A stretch of DNA of 64,000 bases from DASXRU01 sp034665305 (GTDB lineage Bacteria; Acidobacteriota; Blastocatellia; Pyrinomonadales; Pyrinomonadaceae), in assembly GCA_034665305.1 (NCBI GenBank), contig JAXDFZ010000016.1:293190-357189 (forward strand), read 5' to 3'. Every line of letters starts with the position of its first letter. Position 1 is the first letter of the stretch. The position numbers and the translations under genes are program-made. This document shows positions 34,216 to 43,921 of the stretch, piece by piece. The notes beneath the pieces were generated by a model. That model saw only the letters and a list, made by a program, of their open reading frames with translations, was not told the origin of the DNA and ran no database searches.

Positions 34216-35142
34216 ATGATGCACAAACTTATCGTCGCCGTCTTCGTCGTGGCATTGGCAGCGATCAGCATAATGGGACAGTCGCCGACGCTGCGAATTG
34301 TTAGCGATGACCCTCATCTGCCGGCTGACCTTTTTTACGGCAATGTAAAAGTGAAACCACTTCGCTTGCGTCCGGGCACCAACGTTCCGATCACGATCGA
34401 CGACACGGATTTTTTCATCAATCAAAACTACGTCGACTTTCTCAATCGTTTCCCTGATCAGGGCGGTTTTGATTACTGGGTAGGTTCTTTCGCCCAATGC
34501 GGCACAAACCAGACGTGCATCAGCGATCGCCGCGTGCGCGTCAGCGCGGCGTTCTTTATCGAGCAGGAGTTTCAGGACACGGGCTCATTTGTGTATCGCT
34601 TCTATCAGGGTTCGCTGGGACGCCATCCAACCTACAAAGAGTTTATGCCCGACCGGCGCCTGGTGATTGGCGGATCCTCGCTGGAAGCGAAGAAGGCGGC
34701 TTTCGCCGAAGCTTGGGTGCAACGTCCCGCATTCCTGACTCAGTATCCGGCGACCATGACGAACGCCCAATTCGTTGATGCGATCCTGGCGACGATGAAG
34801 AATGCGAACGGAGGCACCGGCACGGATCTTACGTCGTCGCGCGGTACTTTCATCAGTCAACTCGACGGTGGCGCAACACGCGGACAGGTTGTCAGGAACA
34901 TCATCGACAATCAAACGTTCGCCACCGCCGAATACAATGCGGCTTTCGTGCTGATGCAATACTTTGGTTACCTGCGGCGTGATGCGGAACCTGAGGGTTA
35001 CGCTTTCTGGCTGAATGTCGTCAACAATCGCGCAGTCAATAACTATCTCGGCATGGTTTGCTCATTCGTTACCTCGGCTGAGTTTCAACTGCGCTTCGGT
35101 TCGAGTGTCACTCACAGCAATGCTGAGTGCGGCGTGTATTAA
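34216..35142 (+). CDS. Secreted DUF4214 protein
   Basis: A 308-residue exported protein (signal peptide KLIVAVFVVALAAISIMGQ). The mature part is a pair of DUF4214 units: NYVDFLNRFPDQGGFDYWVG at about residue 75 and YFGYLRRDAEPEGYAFWL near the C-terminus, with four cysteines at CGTNQTC, VCSF and AEC. DUF4214 occurs in surface-layer-associated and secreted enzymes. The whole mature part is closely similar to the C-terminal 225 residues of the subtilase gene at 43922, about 70% identical in the last 66 residues by eye. TAGGAG lies about 7 bases before the ATG; a strong promoter is at 34072, and a terminator follows at 35164. Confidence 0.88.
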   Translation: MMHKLIVAVFVVALAAISIMGQSPTLRIVSDDPHLPADLFYGNVKVKPLRLRPGTNVPITIDDTDFFINQNYVDFLNRFPDQGGFDYWVGSFAQCGTNQTCISDRRVRVSAAFFIEQEFQDTGSFVYRFYQGSLGRHPTYKEFMPDRRLVIGGSSLEAKKAAFAEAWVQRPAFLTQYPATMTNAQFVDAILATMKNANGGTGTDLTSSRGTFISQLDGGATRGQVVRNIIDNQTFATAEYNAAFVLMQYFGYLRRDAEPEGYAFWLNVVNNRAVNNYLGMVCSFVTSAEFQLRFGSSVTHSNAECGVY

Positions 35143-35163
35143 CTCGTTTATCAAGCGATAAAG

Positions 35164-35192
35164 AAGGGCCGGCGTCGCTGCCGGCCCTTTTT
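35164..35192 (+). terminator. Intrinsic terminator after the DUF4214 gene
   Basis: AAGGGCCGGC and GCCGGCCCTT pair perfectly around six bases and are followed by TTT. It may also serve the minus-strand glycosyltransferase gene that ends at 35218. Confidence 0.92.
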
Positions 35193-35217
35193 CATTTGGA
35201 GGGGCTGGGGAGGGAGA

Positions 35218-36360
35218 TCACTTCGCTTTCGCGAATCTCGCCATCGCCTCACCGTAAACAGCTCGAGTTAATTCCGCGGTTCGTTCCCAGGAAAACTCCG
35301 CAGCCCGTTTCAACCCCGCTGTGGAAAGTTCTCGTCGCCGGCGTTCATTATCAATAAGGTCGCGGATATTAACGGCAAGGTCTGAAACACTGTCGGGATC
35401 GATTAGGCAGGCCGCGGATCCGGTCACTGCCTCAACGCTGGGGATTCGTCCGGCGATAACCGGCGCTCCACACGCCATCGCTTCAAGCGGCGGTAAACCA
35501 AAGCCCTCGTAGAACGACGGGTAGATGAACGCGAGACATGAGTTATAGAGAGCTCGCAGATCGTCATCGCACAGATAGCCGGTAAACTTTATCGCCTCGT
35601 TCATCCCGGACTGGCGGACCAATTCAAACAGTTCTTCTGTCAGCCACCCTTCCCTTCCGGCCAGCACCAATTGCAGACTTCCCTTTCGGGCGCGCGCAAT
35701 CTCCACGAACGACTGGACCAGCTTGTTCAGGTTCTTACGCGGTTCGATAGTGCCAACGTACAAGAGGAATTCATCCGCTAGGCCCAGCCGGCGTCTTGTT
35801 TCCGACGTCGCGTCAGGTGGCATAGGATGAAAAACTCGCCGGGCAGCTTCCGGAATCGCTACGACCTGTGTCGCTGGAATTTTCAGGTGTTCGATTACTT
35901 CGTCACGCACACTCTCTCCGGGCGTTACGATCATCGTGGCGGCCCGGGCCATCAGCGGAAGACGACGGCGGGCACGCCGCACGCGAGATTGTTCGTGAGC
36001 GTGCGAATGAAGCAGAAGCGACAGGTCATGAATGGTCAGAACCGTGGCACATTTTTTCCAGAGCGGCACTTCAAAGTTCGTGCCGTGAAAGACATCAAAC
36101 GAGCGCTTTTGCACATAGCGGGGCAGCCCGACCGTCCACCAATGGCGGCTGACGACGCCAACCTTCGCTTGCACGAAACGGAGGTTAGGTAACTCGCCGT
36201 TTAAGTTCCCTTCTTCAAGCGGAACAAAACTTAGGGGCGAAACAACTTCATATTGATCATTGGCTGACGCAGCCGCGAGAGCACGTGCGAGTTCAAGCGT
36301 GTAATGGCCCACTCCGGTGAGCTGCTGGTTCAATGGCATGCCGTCGAGGGCTATGTGCAT
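35218..36360 (-). CDS. Glycosyltransferase family 4
   Basis: A 380-residue cytosolic or membrane-associated enzyme of the GT-B fold. The N-terminus (ALDGMPLNQQLTGVGHYTLE) is typical of mannosyl-type GT4 enzymes, FLLYVGTIEPRKNLNKLV starts the C-terminal nucleotide-sugar domain, and the EX7E region reads FYEGFGLPPLEAMACGAPV. The sugar donor and acceptor cannot be read from sequence. It is the last gene of a four-gene minus-strand operon with a coiled-coil methyltransferase and two more glycosyltransferases, most likely making a surface glycan. Confidence 0.93.
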   Translation of the reverse strand: MHIALDGMPLNQQLTGVGHYTLELARALAAASANDQYEVVSPLSFVPLEEGNLNGELPNLRFVQAKVGVVSRHWWTVGLPRYVQKRSFDVFHGTNFEVPLWKKCATVLTIHDLSLLLHSHAHEQSRVRRARRRLPLMARAATMIVTPGESVRDEVIEHLKIPATQVVAIPEAARRVFHPMPPDATSETRRRLGLADEFLLYVGTIEPRKNLNKLVQSFVEIARARKGSLQLVLAGREGWLTEELFELVRQSGMNEAIKFTGYLCDDDLRALYNSCLAFIYPSFYEGFGLPPLEAMACGAPVIAGRIPSVEAVTGSAACLIDPDSVSDLAVNIRDLIDNERRRRELSTAGLKRAAEFSWERTAELTRAVYGEAMARFAKAK

Positions 36361-36419
36361 GGGAATGCGGCGTGACTATCGCCAGATGGCAGCCAGCCCG
36401 AAAATTTCTAGCGGCAGAT

Positions 36420-37730
36420 TCATCGATCAGCGTCCGTTAGTGCACGAATCTCTCTGGCAACGCTTACTAACATTGATTCGGGCGCGCCGGCGAAAAGATC
36501 TGCGGTCACTGCTCCTACTTGCTCCGCCAGTTTAAGCGCTGATGCCTGGGCCCGACGCCCCGCCGTCTTCGTCAGAAATTCCAACAACCCTTCGGCGTAT
36601 TGCTCGGGAGCGTGTTGCTCTTTCAGTATCTCAAAGCCTTTTTTTCCCATCTGGTGAAAGCGTTGGGGACCTTCCAGAAAGCCTTGCAAGTGCGCTTGTA
36701 TGCCGGCGATCTCATTCGTGTCCGGACTTACAAATGCCACGGCATCCGGCGGCAGCGTGGCGTACCAACCCACTTTCGTTACCAACGACGGTAGCGCATG
36801 CGCCCAGATGCGTAACTGACTGCCCGACGCTTCGCCCATCGTGGGATAACGAAGATTAATCGCCAGGTCAGCCTGGCCCAACGCATCGTCGAGTTCGGCT
36901 TCGGTCGCAAATCCATGAAACGTTACCAGGCCCTTAAGGCCCAATGCGCGGACTTGGGCGCGTACGTGTTTCTCGTCATCAAGAATGCTGCCGTAAACAT
37001 CCAACCGAAACTCCTCGCGCTGCGGAAAGTCCGCGAGCGCCTTCAGCACTGCGTCCAGTCGCCGGTTACGTCCGATGTAACCAAACAGAATCAGTCGGTG
37101 CGGTCGAGTACTGTTTCGTGCTGCAACATCGGACCGGATACCTGCAGAAAAAGGCAGCGGCAAGTACCGCAGTGGAGTTGCCGTTCGGCCGCTGAGGTCA
37201 GCCTGCGCAGTTTGAGTATGAACCACCACGCCCAGCGCGTTCTCGATTGCCAACTCTGTCAAAGGATACTTCGCGGCCATCTCGTTTATGTTGCGCGCTT
37301 CGGAAGTGAAACAATCGTACGCTTCCTGACGGCCGTCCGGTCCATAGTAAAAATCCATTAACTCGAGATATCCGGCCAGGTCGCGCTGCTGGACTCGATA
37401 GAGGCCATCGAAAAAATGATGCAGCCTCGTGTCGTGAAGGATGACCACGCCCGCATGGCGGCGCGCGACTTCCCAAATTGAGCCATGAAAAAGCGGATTG
37501 TTCCCGATATTGTAAACACAGACATCGCCGCGATTGAGATCGGCCCAGGGAATCTCTCGCCAATCGTAGTGCCGGACCTCGGCAAACTCAGTCACAGCCG
37601 GATCCCGCTTCGACTGATCCGTCCACAGCGTCACCTCCGCGCGGGCAGCCAACGACGGCAAGACCCGCGTAGTGAAGTGGCCAATATCGGTGGCCGCCGG
37701 CGGCAATGGAGAAAACCAGTTGAGCTTCAT
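36420..37730 (-). CDS. Glycosyltransferase (GT-B fold, GT4-like)
   Basis: A 436-residue protein. The start MKLNWFSPLPPAATDIGHFT is typical of a GT4 subgroup found in surface polysaccharide clusters. The C-terminal half carries RLILFGYIGRNRRLDAVLKA, then VDLAINLRYP-like text (QADLAINLRYPTMGEASG) as the donor region. The acidic pair of the EX7E motif is less clear than in the neighbouring GTs, so the donor class is open. Its 5' end overlaps the stop of the next upstream gene by 4 bases (ATGA), indicating coupled translation. Confidence 0.88.
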   Translation of the reverse strand: MKLNWFSPLPPAATDIGHFTTRVLPSLAARAEVTLWTDQSKRDPAVTEFAEVRHYDWREIPWADLNRGDVCVYNIGNNPLFHGSIWEVARRHAGVVILHDTRLHHFFDGLYRVQQRDLAGYLELMDFYYGPDGRQEAYDCFTSEARNINEMAAKYPLTELAIENALGVVVHTQTAQADLSGRTATPLRYLPLPFSAGIRSDVAARNSTRPHRLILFGYIGRNRRLDAVLKALADFPQREEFRLDVYGSILDDEKHVRAQVRALGLKGLVTFHGFATEAELDDALGQADLAINLRYPTMGEASGSQLRIWAHALPSLVTKVGWYATLPPDAVAFVSPDTNEIAGIQAHLQGFLEGPQRFHQMGKKGFEILKEQHAPEQYAEGLLEFLTKTAGRRAQASALKLAEQVGAVTADLFAGAPESMLVSVAREIRALTDADR

Positions 37731-38773
37731 GCCAGCAACTTTCGCACAACCTCAGCCCAGGAAATGCCTAAGCCATCGTAGAGCGCTCGCGCGGCTACAC
37801 CCATCGCACTTGCTTGCGAGGAATTGGCCCAGAGGTGGTCCATCGCCGCGCCTAACGCTTCCGCAGTCGGCTCCGTAATCAATCCTGTTTCCTGAGCGCG
37901 CACAAATTCCAATGGCCCGCCTGAGTCGGTGCAAGTGATCACTGGCTTTGAGGCCAACATCGCTTCCAGCGTGACGTAGCCATAGTCCTCGTCAATCGGT
38001 GGATAAACAACAGCCCGCGCCCGCGCATAGAGATCGCGTTTGGCATCTTCAGAGACCTGGCCCAGCCAGGCCACGCGAGCATCCACGCGCAGTTTTCGCG
38101 CTAACTTTTTTAATTCGTTCGCATACGATGGATTGTCCGGGGTTCCGGCAAAGCGAATCGTGACCGGTTGGCTGGTTTGGGCCAGCGCCTGCAACACAAG
38201 GGCCTGGCGCTTCGGCAGACAAAGGCGGCTGGGAAAAAAGAAATAGTCTTCGGGCGCCGCGCTGAAAAACTTCTCCGCATGGGGCGGCGGATGATAAAGC
38301 GGAGTCGAATCAATTCCGCAGTACTCCTGCAAACGAGCGGCGACGTTGCGTGAGTTGGCAAAAACTGCTTTTGCCCCACCGATGATCCGGCGGTCGGCTT
38401 CCCGAATCGCATCACGCACTTCCTGGCCATTGGGCGAAAAAATTAAATCGCCCAGGGGATGGTCCCAAAGCTCATAGGCGGTGCGAAACTGATGAAGAAT
38501 CCAAAGTACCTTGCGCGGATGTGGAATCAAATAGGCGGGAAATTTTAGTCCTATCAAAAGATCCACCGGCATGCCGGCCACTTCCGTCAGATCAAGCAAA
38601 CGGCACGCGAGCATGTGCTCCATGATCTTTTCGGGCGGATACCATTTGAAAGGCACCGCGACGATCTCCGCCTCGTGTCCCGCAGCCTGCAGCGCATCAC
38701 GCAGTCCTTCAGCGTGCGCTTCAGCCCCGCCGCGAATGAAGGGTACATGAGTGGTGGCAATCAGGATACGCAT
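37727..38773 (-). CDS. Glycosyltransferase family 4
   Basis: A 348-residue GT-B enzyme. The N-terminus reads MRILIATTHVPFIRGGAEAH, with the glycine-rich acceptor loop; the C-terminal domain has FFFPSRLCLPKRQALVLQAL and the donor motif EDYGYVTLEAMLASKPVITC. The second gene of the surface glycan operon, 53 bases after the methyltransferase gene and overlapping the following GT by 4 bases. The substrate is unknown. Confidence 0.93.
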   Translation of the reverse strand: MRILIATTHVPFIRGGAEAHAEGLRDALQAAGHEAEIVAVPFKWYPPEKIMEHMLACRLLDLTEVAGMPVDLLIGLKFPAYLIPHPRKVLWILHQFRTAYELWDHPLGDLIFSPNGQEVRDAIREADRRIIGGAKAVFANSRNVAARLQEYCGIDSTPLYHPPPHAEKFFSAAPEDYFFFPSRLCLPKRQALVLQALAQTSQPVTIRFAGTPDNPSYANELKKLARKLRVDARVAWLGQVSEDAKRDLYARARAVVYPPIDEDYGYVTLEAMLASKPVITCTDSGGPLEFVRAQETGLITEPTAEALGAAMDHLWANSSQASAMGVAARALYDGLGISWAEVVRKLLA

Positions 38774-38826
38774 ATTGGTGGCTGGAGAATTGGCCCGCGG
38801 ATTCGACTATCGCTGGCGGGTCTCGC

Positions 38827-40884
38827 TCACGGCCTCCATCCGACCACGGCGTAATCCATCGGGCCGTAGAAATATTTATTGAATCGCTTCGTGAGTTCAG
38901 ATGTGCCTTTGACGAGGGCCTCGTCGGAAGGATTGAGCTTGAGCACTCGCACGTTTTGAAACCCCCGCGACTCAACCAGGAATTTCAGGACGGGCGCGGG
39001 CAAAGGATTGCGATGAGTGGGATCGAAATAAAAGTTACATGAACCGACCAGAACGTTTTCCGGATTTGGCGTTTCAAAGATCACGAGGCCACCGGGTTTT
39101 ACAACTCTCACTGTTTCGTCAAGGAACGCAACCAGAGTGTCGATCGGTAGGTGCTCAACTATGTGAAAGCCAGTCACAGCGCCCAATGACGAGTCGTTAA
39201 TGCTCCGCACGTAACTCAGTAATTCCGCCTCACTCACATCCAGATTAAACTCTCGCGATTTGGCGACCTGCATGCGATTCGAATCTATGCCGCTGGCCCG
39301 CAGATCATTTTCAGCGAGCAGTTCCAGCCATTCACCGCGCCCACATCCAACATCCAGGATCGGCTTGTCGTCCCGGCCGACGCCGGCTTCGACGATTAAT
39401 GGCAAGTAAACCTGGAGCCGATCTTTGATTTCGCTGCGGCTGCCCCGGAATTGTTCTTCGAGCGCCAGGTAAAAGGCATCCAGCGTGTGCTCCGCTTCGC
39501 GGGCCATCGTTGTCAGGTAGTCGCGCTCGCGCGGGTGAGCCAATTCCTGGCGCGCTTTATCCAAAAGAACATTTGCTCTTTGAGCCTGGAGCGACAACTC
39601 GGCGCGCAGTTCCTGTTGTTTTGAAAAGACGCGGGTCAGTTCGCTTCGTAATCCTTTGGCCAGCAATTCCAGCTTCGTTTCACGCTCAGAACTCTTTTTC
39701 TCAATGCTAATTTCAAGAGCCGTGGTCTCTTCGCGGAACAGAACTCGATGCGCTTCGCCTTCCTGCTGTTGCTTATCGATGAGGCGTTGAAAATGCTCGA
39801 GCTGTAGATAGGTCTTAGCCAGCTCATGTTGCTGTTCCGTAATAAACTTTGCCAGGCGATCTTTCTGTTCCTCGGCAAGTGACACCACACGCTGCTGTTG
39901 AGCGTGATCAAGTTTCTCAACGTATGCCCGCTGTTCTTGCGCCAGCGCGGCGAGTCGATTTTGTTGCGCAACGACAAACGACTCCAGGTCCTGCTGCTGG
40001 GCGGCAATTAGACTTTCCAACTGTTGCTGCCTGCCGATGAGGGCGGCGGCTTGCTGGCCCTGTTCATCCTTGAGCTCATGCAAGTCTTGTATTTGTTCCC
40101 GAAGCAGCGCGGTCAGTTCTTGTTGCTGGGCGGTAATTTCCTGTTGTTGACCGACCATCTCCTGCTGCTGACGGGCCATTTCGACAACTTGCTGCGATTG
40201 CTGCTCGGCAGTGATCAGCGCGGACTCTTGCAATCGATCCAGCACCGCGGTTGTTTCCGCAGCCAGCGTCGTTAGTGCCGCGTTTCCCCGATTCGCATGG
40301 TCGGCAATCTGTTCTTGTTGGGCCAGAACGTGCGCTTCGAATTGTTGCTGGTGGCGGATTGATTTGGGGAGGCGTGCGAGCCCGACCGCCAGGTTAAGCA
40401 GATAACCGACTACCGGCACCTGATAAGAAAATCTGACCGCCGCGGGGAAAAACAACCCATCGATTCGAACTTGCTTGGCGCGACCTTCCGGTGAATAGCG
40501 CAGTCGCGCCAGCACATCGACCTTGTTGAGCCGCCCGCTGCGAAGAGCATCGATGAACGCGGCATAACCCGTGGCATCTGGACCCCGTTTCAAGATTGCC
40601 AGGTAAGCGTTCTGTATGAAGTTACGATCGTTGTACTTCAGCAAGTCGTTAACGTGATATCGATCGTCAGGGCTCGGGGTGAATGATGCTTGCAAGTTCA
40701 GCAGGTCGGACTTTATTTCAGCAAATTGAGAAGGCCTGATGTCGCCGGCAATAACCGGAGCGCGCCTGGCACGACCATTACTGCCATTGTTCAAAACACT
40801 TAGTGCAGAACCCGCCGCGCGACGCGCACCCGTGCGCATGCGCTCAACCAACTGCTCAACACTGAAGTCGGAACCGCTCGTCAT
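38827..40884 (-). CDS. DUF4214 - long coiled coil - SAM methyltransferase
   Basis: A 685-residue protein with no signal peptide. Residues 82-135 are a DUF4214 unit (AYLAILKRGPDATGYAAF), residues 145-170 a hydrophobic patch that may contact the membrane, and residues 175-445 an almost unbroken, Gln-rich coiled coil (for example QQQEMVGQQQEITAQQQELT). Residues 505-650 form a class I methyltransferase with motif I DVGCGRGEW (511-519) and the IVEHLPIDTLVAFL block. The architecture recalls chain-terminating methyltransferases such as WbdD, in which a coiled coil acts as a ruler for O-antigen length; that comparison is inference. It heads the operon of three glycosyltransferases. Confidence 0.88.
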   Translation of the reverse strand: MTSGSDFSVEQLVERMRTGARRAAGSALSVLNNGSNGRARRAPVIAGDIRPSQFAEIKSDLLNLQASFTPSPDDRYHVNDLLKYNDRNFIQNAYLAILKRGPDATGYAAFIDALRSGRLNKVDVLARLRYSPEGRAKQVRIDGLFFPAAVRFSYQVPVVGYLLNLAVGLARLPKSIRHQQQFEAHVLAQQEQIADHANRGNAALTTLAAETTAVLDRLQESALITAEQQSQQVVEMARQQQEMVGQQQEITAQQQELTALLREQIQDLHELKDEQGQQAAALIGRQQQLESLIAAQQQDLESFVVAQQNRLAALAQEQRAYVEKLDHAQQQRVVSLAEEQKDRLAKFITEQQHELAKTYLQLEHFQRLIDKQQQEGEAHRVLFREETTALEISIEKKSSERETKLELLAKGLRSELTRVFSKQQELRAELSLQAQRANVLLDKARQELAHPRERDYLTTMAREAEHTLDAFYLALEEQFRGSRSEIKDRLQVYLPLIVEAGVGRDDKPILDVGCGRGEWLELLAENDLRASGIDSNRMQVAKSREFNLDVSEAELLSYVRSINDSSLGAVTGFHIVEHLPIDTLVAFLDETVRVVKPGGLVIFETPNPENVLVGSCNFYFDPTHRNPLPAPVLKFLVESRGFQNVRVLKLNPSDEALVKGTSELTKRFNKYFYGPMDYAVVGWRP

Positions 40885-41035
40885 AAAGAACTTCGGGTTT
40901 TTCCTCTCATTGGATCCGGCAAACCTGCGCGGCGCGTCAACGACTCACTCGGGCCCGTTCCGATATGCAGGCAGAGAGGCTACGAATTAAGTTTGTAACG
41001 TGTCAAGGAGACGTCTCGGTCAGCCGGGAGATAAA

Positions 41036-41068
41036 AAAGCCCGCGCGACTTAGATTCGCGCGGGCTTT
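41036..41068 (-). terminator. Intrinsic terminator after the beta-propeller gene
   Basis: AAAGCCCGCGCGA and TCGCGCGGGCTTT pair around seven bases. On the minus strand the stem is followed by TTT, so it terminates the gene that ends at 41106. Confidence 0.92.
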
Positions 41069-41105
41069 AGCTGGCCGCTTCAAAACGGCTATTGGTAGCT
41101 AATAA

Positions 41106-43592
41106 CTAATTAATAGTTACACGTGGCGCAGTGTCAGCGGTGCGACTGGTGATCGAGCCGACTGTAACGATGATCGGGACGTTGCCCGCCCCGGCCAGAG
41201 TCGCCGGCAACTTCACATCAATCTTGTCAAAACCCGGCATGCCGGTGGGACCTACGAAAGTCACGTTGTCACCGGTAATGTCGATGGTACCGATTCTGAC
41301 AGTTACCGCGGTCCTGCTGGCATAACGAACGCCCGTGAGATTTATTTCCAGCACGGTAGGCACAGTGGCACCCGTGGAATCGACCGAGGTAACGCTGAAT
41401 GGTTCGCCCAAACAACCACTCGTTAGCGAGTTAGTGATGTTACATACAATCGCACGTCCCAACGGACCGTTAGTAGTCGTAAAAATATCCGGTTGGACCG
41501 TTTGGATAGTCACCGTGCCACGTATCGTAGTGCCAGTTCCGGCAGTATCGTTGTGAACGTTAATTACGATTGGATATGTTATCGACGTACCTGAAGGTGG
41601 AATTAAGCCAATCGGTACTACGAAGTTAATCTCGGTAGCGCTGACCGCATACAATCCGGCGGCGGCGTTGGCGATGGAAACCGACACGCCGTTAAGTTCT
41701 ATCGGCAACGCCGGGGACCGAGTTGTTTCCGAAGCGGCGCTGTTGGGTACCGCAGCAGACGATGGCGCCAGCGGTACGGTAGCGCGCGCGATTGCCAGTT
41801 CGCCCGGAGCCAACCCGGCGACGCCAAATGGCGCCGGACTAGGCGTGGGGGTGGGACTGGCCGAAGGACTTGCCACGGGAATTTGACTCGCCCCGGTAAA
41901 TAACGAGATCGTTGCGGTCGGCTCACTGGTTACCGTCGGCGATAGCTGGTAAAAAACCTCGGGGCTTGCGTCCTGGTTTCCGCCACCGAGCTCTCGCCGC
42001 TCAAAAGCGAAAGTCATACGCCGGCGCGAATCGCTGAACAAGGGACGGATACCCAGTTGAAAAATACCCGAGGGAATATTTGTTATCCGGGTGAAAGGTC
42101 CGGCTAAGACCGGAGGCAATGTAGCCGGCAGCGGTACCAGATAGACCTGAGGTGGAATTGAATCAACAGTCGGCTGAGGATTCAGGCCCTCGCTTTCCTT
42201 ACCACTCTCAGGAACGGTTCCATCCGGCCGGAAATTCAGAATGGATGAAAAAGAGATGGACGCCGGATGTAGCGAAACGTCGTAATCAGTGAAAGTCGGG
42301 AAAGTGAAAATATCCTGGATCGTAACCCCGCGCGGGCCGACCTGGGAAAACGTATCCAGCGCTACGTCGTAAACAAAAGTCACATAGACCTGCTTGAACG
42401 AACCATCGCCCTTGGGGCTGTCCGCCAAAGATTCCAGCGCGATTAAGCTGCCATCGCGACTCATCCGTCGGCCAAACTGAAAGAGATTTATGGTGGCGCC
42501 GGCCGCATCTGTTTTCGTCCTGGTAACCTGGCGGATCACAGTGCTGGCCCCGGTGGTAGTGTTAACCGTCGCCAGGTAGACTTCGGCATTAAGGTCAGAG
42601 TTCGCTGACGACCCACCGGCAGATATATTCGCGTTCGAAAGAAAAGCCAGCGCCGCCCCACTTCCGGAGATCGCCGGATTTTGAGTAAGGATCGGCGCCA
42701 GGATTGTGCCGGCGGGCGTATTTGTGACCTGCACGGTGGTAGCCGTAGCTCTGATATAAACGAACACTTCCGGATTCGCGTCCGCGTTGCCTCCGGTAAT
42801 GTTCCTCGTCGATACAAAGGCGACTACTGATCCGTTGTCGTTCAGCGTGGCTTCGCGATTGTCATCAATCATCGATGGCGTGATGCTGCCGCTGCCCGGT
42901 TGCGGGACGCCGCTTGCCGGCGTGTTAGTGACCTGGGTAAAAGTCCCGGTGGCCAAGTTCACAAAAGGCGCCTCAGCGCCGCTCGACAAATCAATCGCCG
43001 TGGTCGCGGGAATGAAATAGAGAAACACTTCCTGATTGCCATCAGCCAGTAAGGCGGCACGATTAGCATTGCCGTCAAACAATCCCGGAGTCACGGCATT
43101 CGAACTGAATACAATCCAGCGGCCATTGTTACTTATGACCGGCCGATTATTGCTGACCTCGACTTCGACCTGCGTAAAGTCTGCCGGAGTGGGCCCAGGA
43201 GTTGGAGTCGGACTGGCCGCAGGTGTGGGCGTTGGCGTCGGCGAAGCACTCGGTATCTTTTGCAGATTCTTAGTATCGGTTATTTGGAAGATACGGCGCT
43301 GAGCGTAGTCGAAGAGGAAGATCTCGCGATTGCCGTCGGCATTATTTCGGGCCGCAGTCTTTTCGGTAGAAATATCGCCATTGGACTCAATCGCCACGAA
43401 ACGACCGTTACCACTAATATCGCCCGGATGAGATTGGAAGAAATTATTTGACACACCGGCCGGGGACGATGTGATTTGGGCCACGAACGGATCTGGAGTA
43501 GCGCTGGAAGTCTGCGCTTGAACAAAGGATAGCGCGCCCACCAACAGCAACAATGCGACCGCAGCGCACGAGGAACGAAAAGCCAGTTTCAC
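41106..43592 (-). CDS. Secreted PD40 beta-propeller protein with TIGR03437-like C-terminus
   Basis: An 828-residue exported protein. The start is a GTG at 43592 (MKLAFRSSCAAVALLLLVGA when initiated) because CGGAGG lies 7 bases before it; the open frame extends to 43622. Residues about 40-560 contain repeated TolB/PD40 blades (GNGRFVAIES, NNGRWIVFSS, DNGSVVAFVS, GSGAALAFLS), split by proline-threonine linkers. The last 200 residues (ELNGVSVSIANAAAGLYAVS, then EINFVVPIGLIPP) match the Solibacter-type TIGR03437 beta-sandwich. It is probably a surface or extracellular scaffold. A terminator lies at 41036. Confidence 0.87.
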   Translation of the reverse strand: MKLAFRSSCAAVALLLLVGALSFVQAQTSSATPDPFVAQITSSPAGVSNNFFQSHPGDISGNGRFVAIESNGDISTEKTAARNNADGNREIFLFDYAQRRIFQITDTKNLQKIPSASPTPTPTPAASPTPTPGPTPADFTQVEVEVSNNRPVISNNGRWIVFSSNAVTPGLFDGNANRAALLADGNQEVFLYFIPATTAIDLSSGAEAPFVNLATGTFTQVTNTPASGVPQPGSGSITPSMIDDNREATLNDNGSVVAFVSTRNITGGNADANPEVFVYIRATATTVQVTNTPAGTILAPILTQNPAISGSGAALAFLSNANISAGGSSANSDLNAEVYLATVNTTTGASTVIRQVTRTKTDAAGATINLFQFGRRMSRDGSLIALESLADSPKGDGSFKQVYVTFVYDVALDTFSQVGPRGVTIQDIFTFPTFTDYDVSLHPASISFSSILNFRPDGTVPESGKESEGLNPQPTVDSIPPQVYLVPLPATLPPVLAGPFTRITNIPSGIFQLGIRPLFSDSRRRMTFAFERRELGGGNQDASPEVFYQLSPTVTSEPTATISLFTGASQIPVASPSASPTPTPSPAPFGVAGLAPGELAIARATVPLAPSSAAVPNSAASETTRSPALPIELNGVSVSIANAAAGLYAVSATEINFVVPIGLIPPSGTSITYPIVINVHNDTAGTGTTIRGTVTIQTVQPDIFTTTNGPLGRAIVCNITNSLTSGCLGEPFSVTSVDSTGATVPTVLEINLTGVRYASRTAVTVRIGTIDITGDNVTFVGPTGMPGFDKIDVKLPATLAGAGNVPIIVTVGSITSRTADTAPRVTIN

Positions 43593-43766
43593 CAATTGCC
43601 TCCGGATAAAAACGACTAACAAAAAGATTAGCTAACCGATGGGGAGTCTGAAAGCGGCTGTCGACACCGCGTATGAATACGCACAGTCCCGCGGTCAAAG
43701 ACAGCCATTCTATGCATTAGACCAGTAGAGCGCAAGCCGACCGAACGGAGCGTAGAGCCCTAATTT

Positions 43767-43870
43767 GGAGTGCGGTGGCAAGCGAAGCGCGACGCCGCTT
43801 TGGATGGCCGTCATATTTGCTCAAAATCGATCCAAAGCGCCGTTGCCGCTTCGCTCTGCCGGCGCACTCC
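43767..43870. repeat. Palindromic element pair, family C
   Basis: It begins GGAGTGCGGTGGCAAGCGAA and ends TCGCTCTGCCGGCGCACTCC. It fills most of the 329-base gap between the two minus-strand genes that flank it; nothing else is seen there. Confidence 0.92.
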
Positions 43871-43921
43871 AAATTGACCGGCTTGGCCTGTGAATACGCC
43901 GCTCCCGGATGCCTTGCTACC

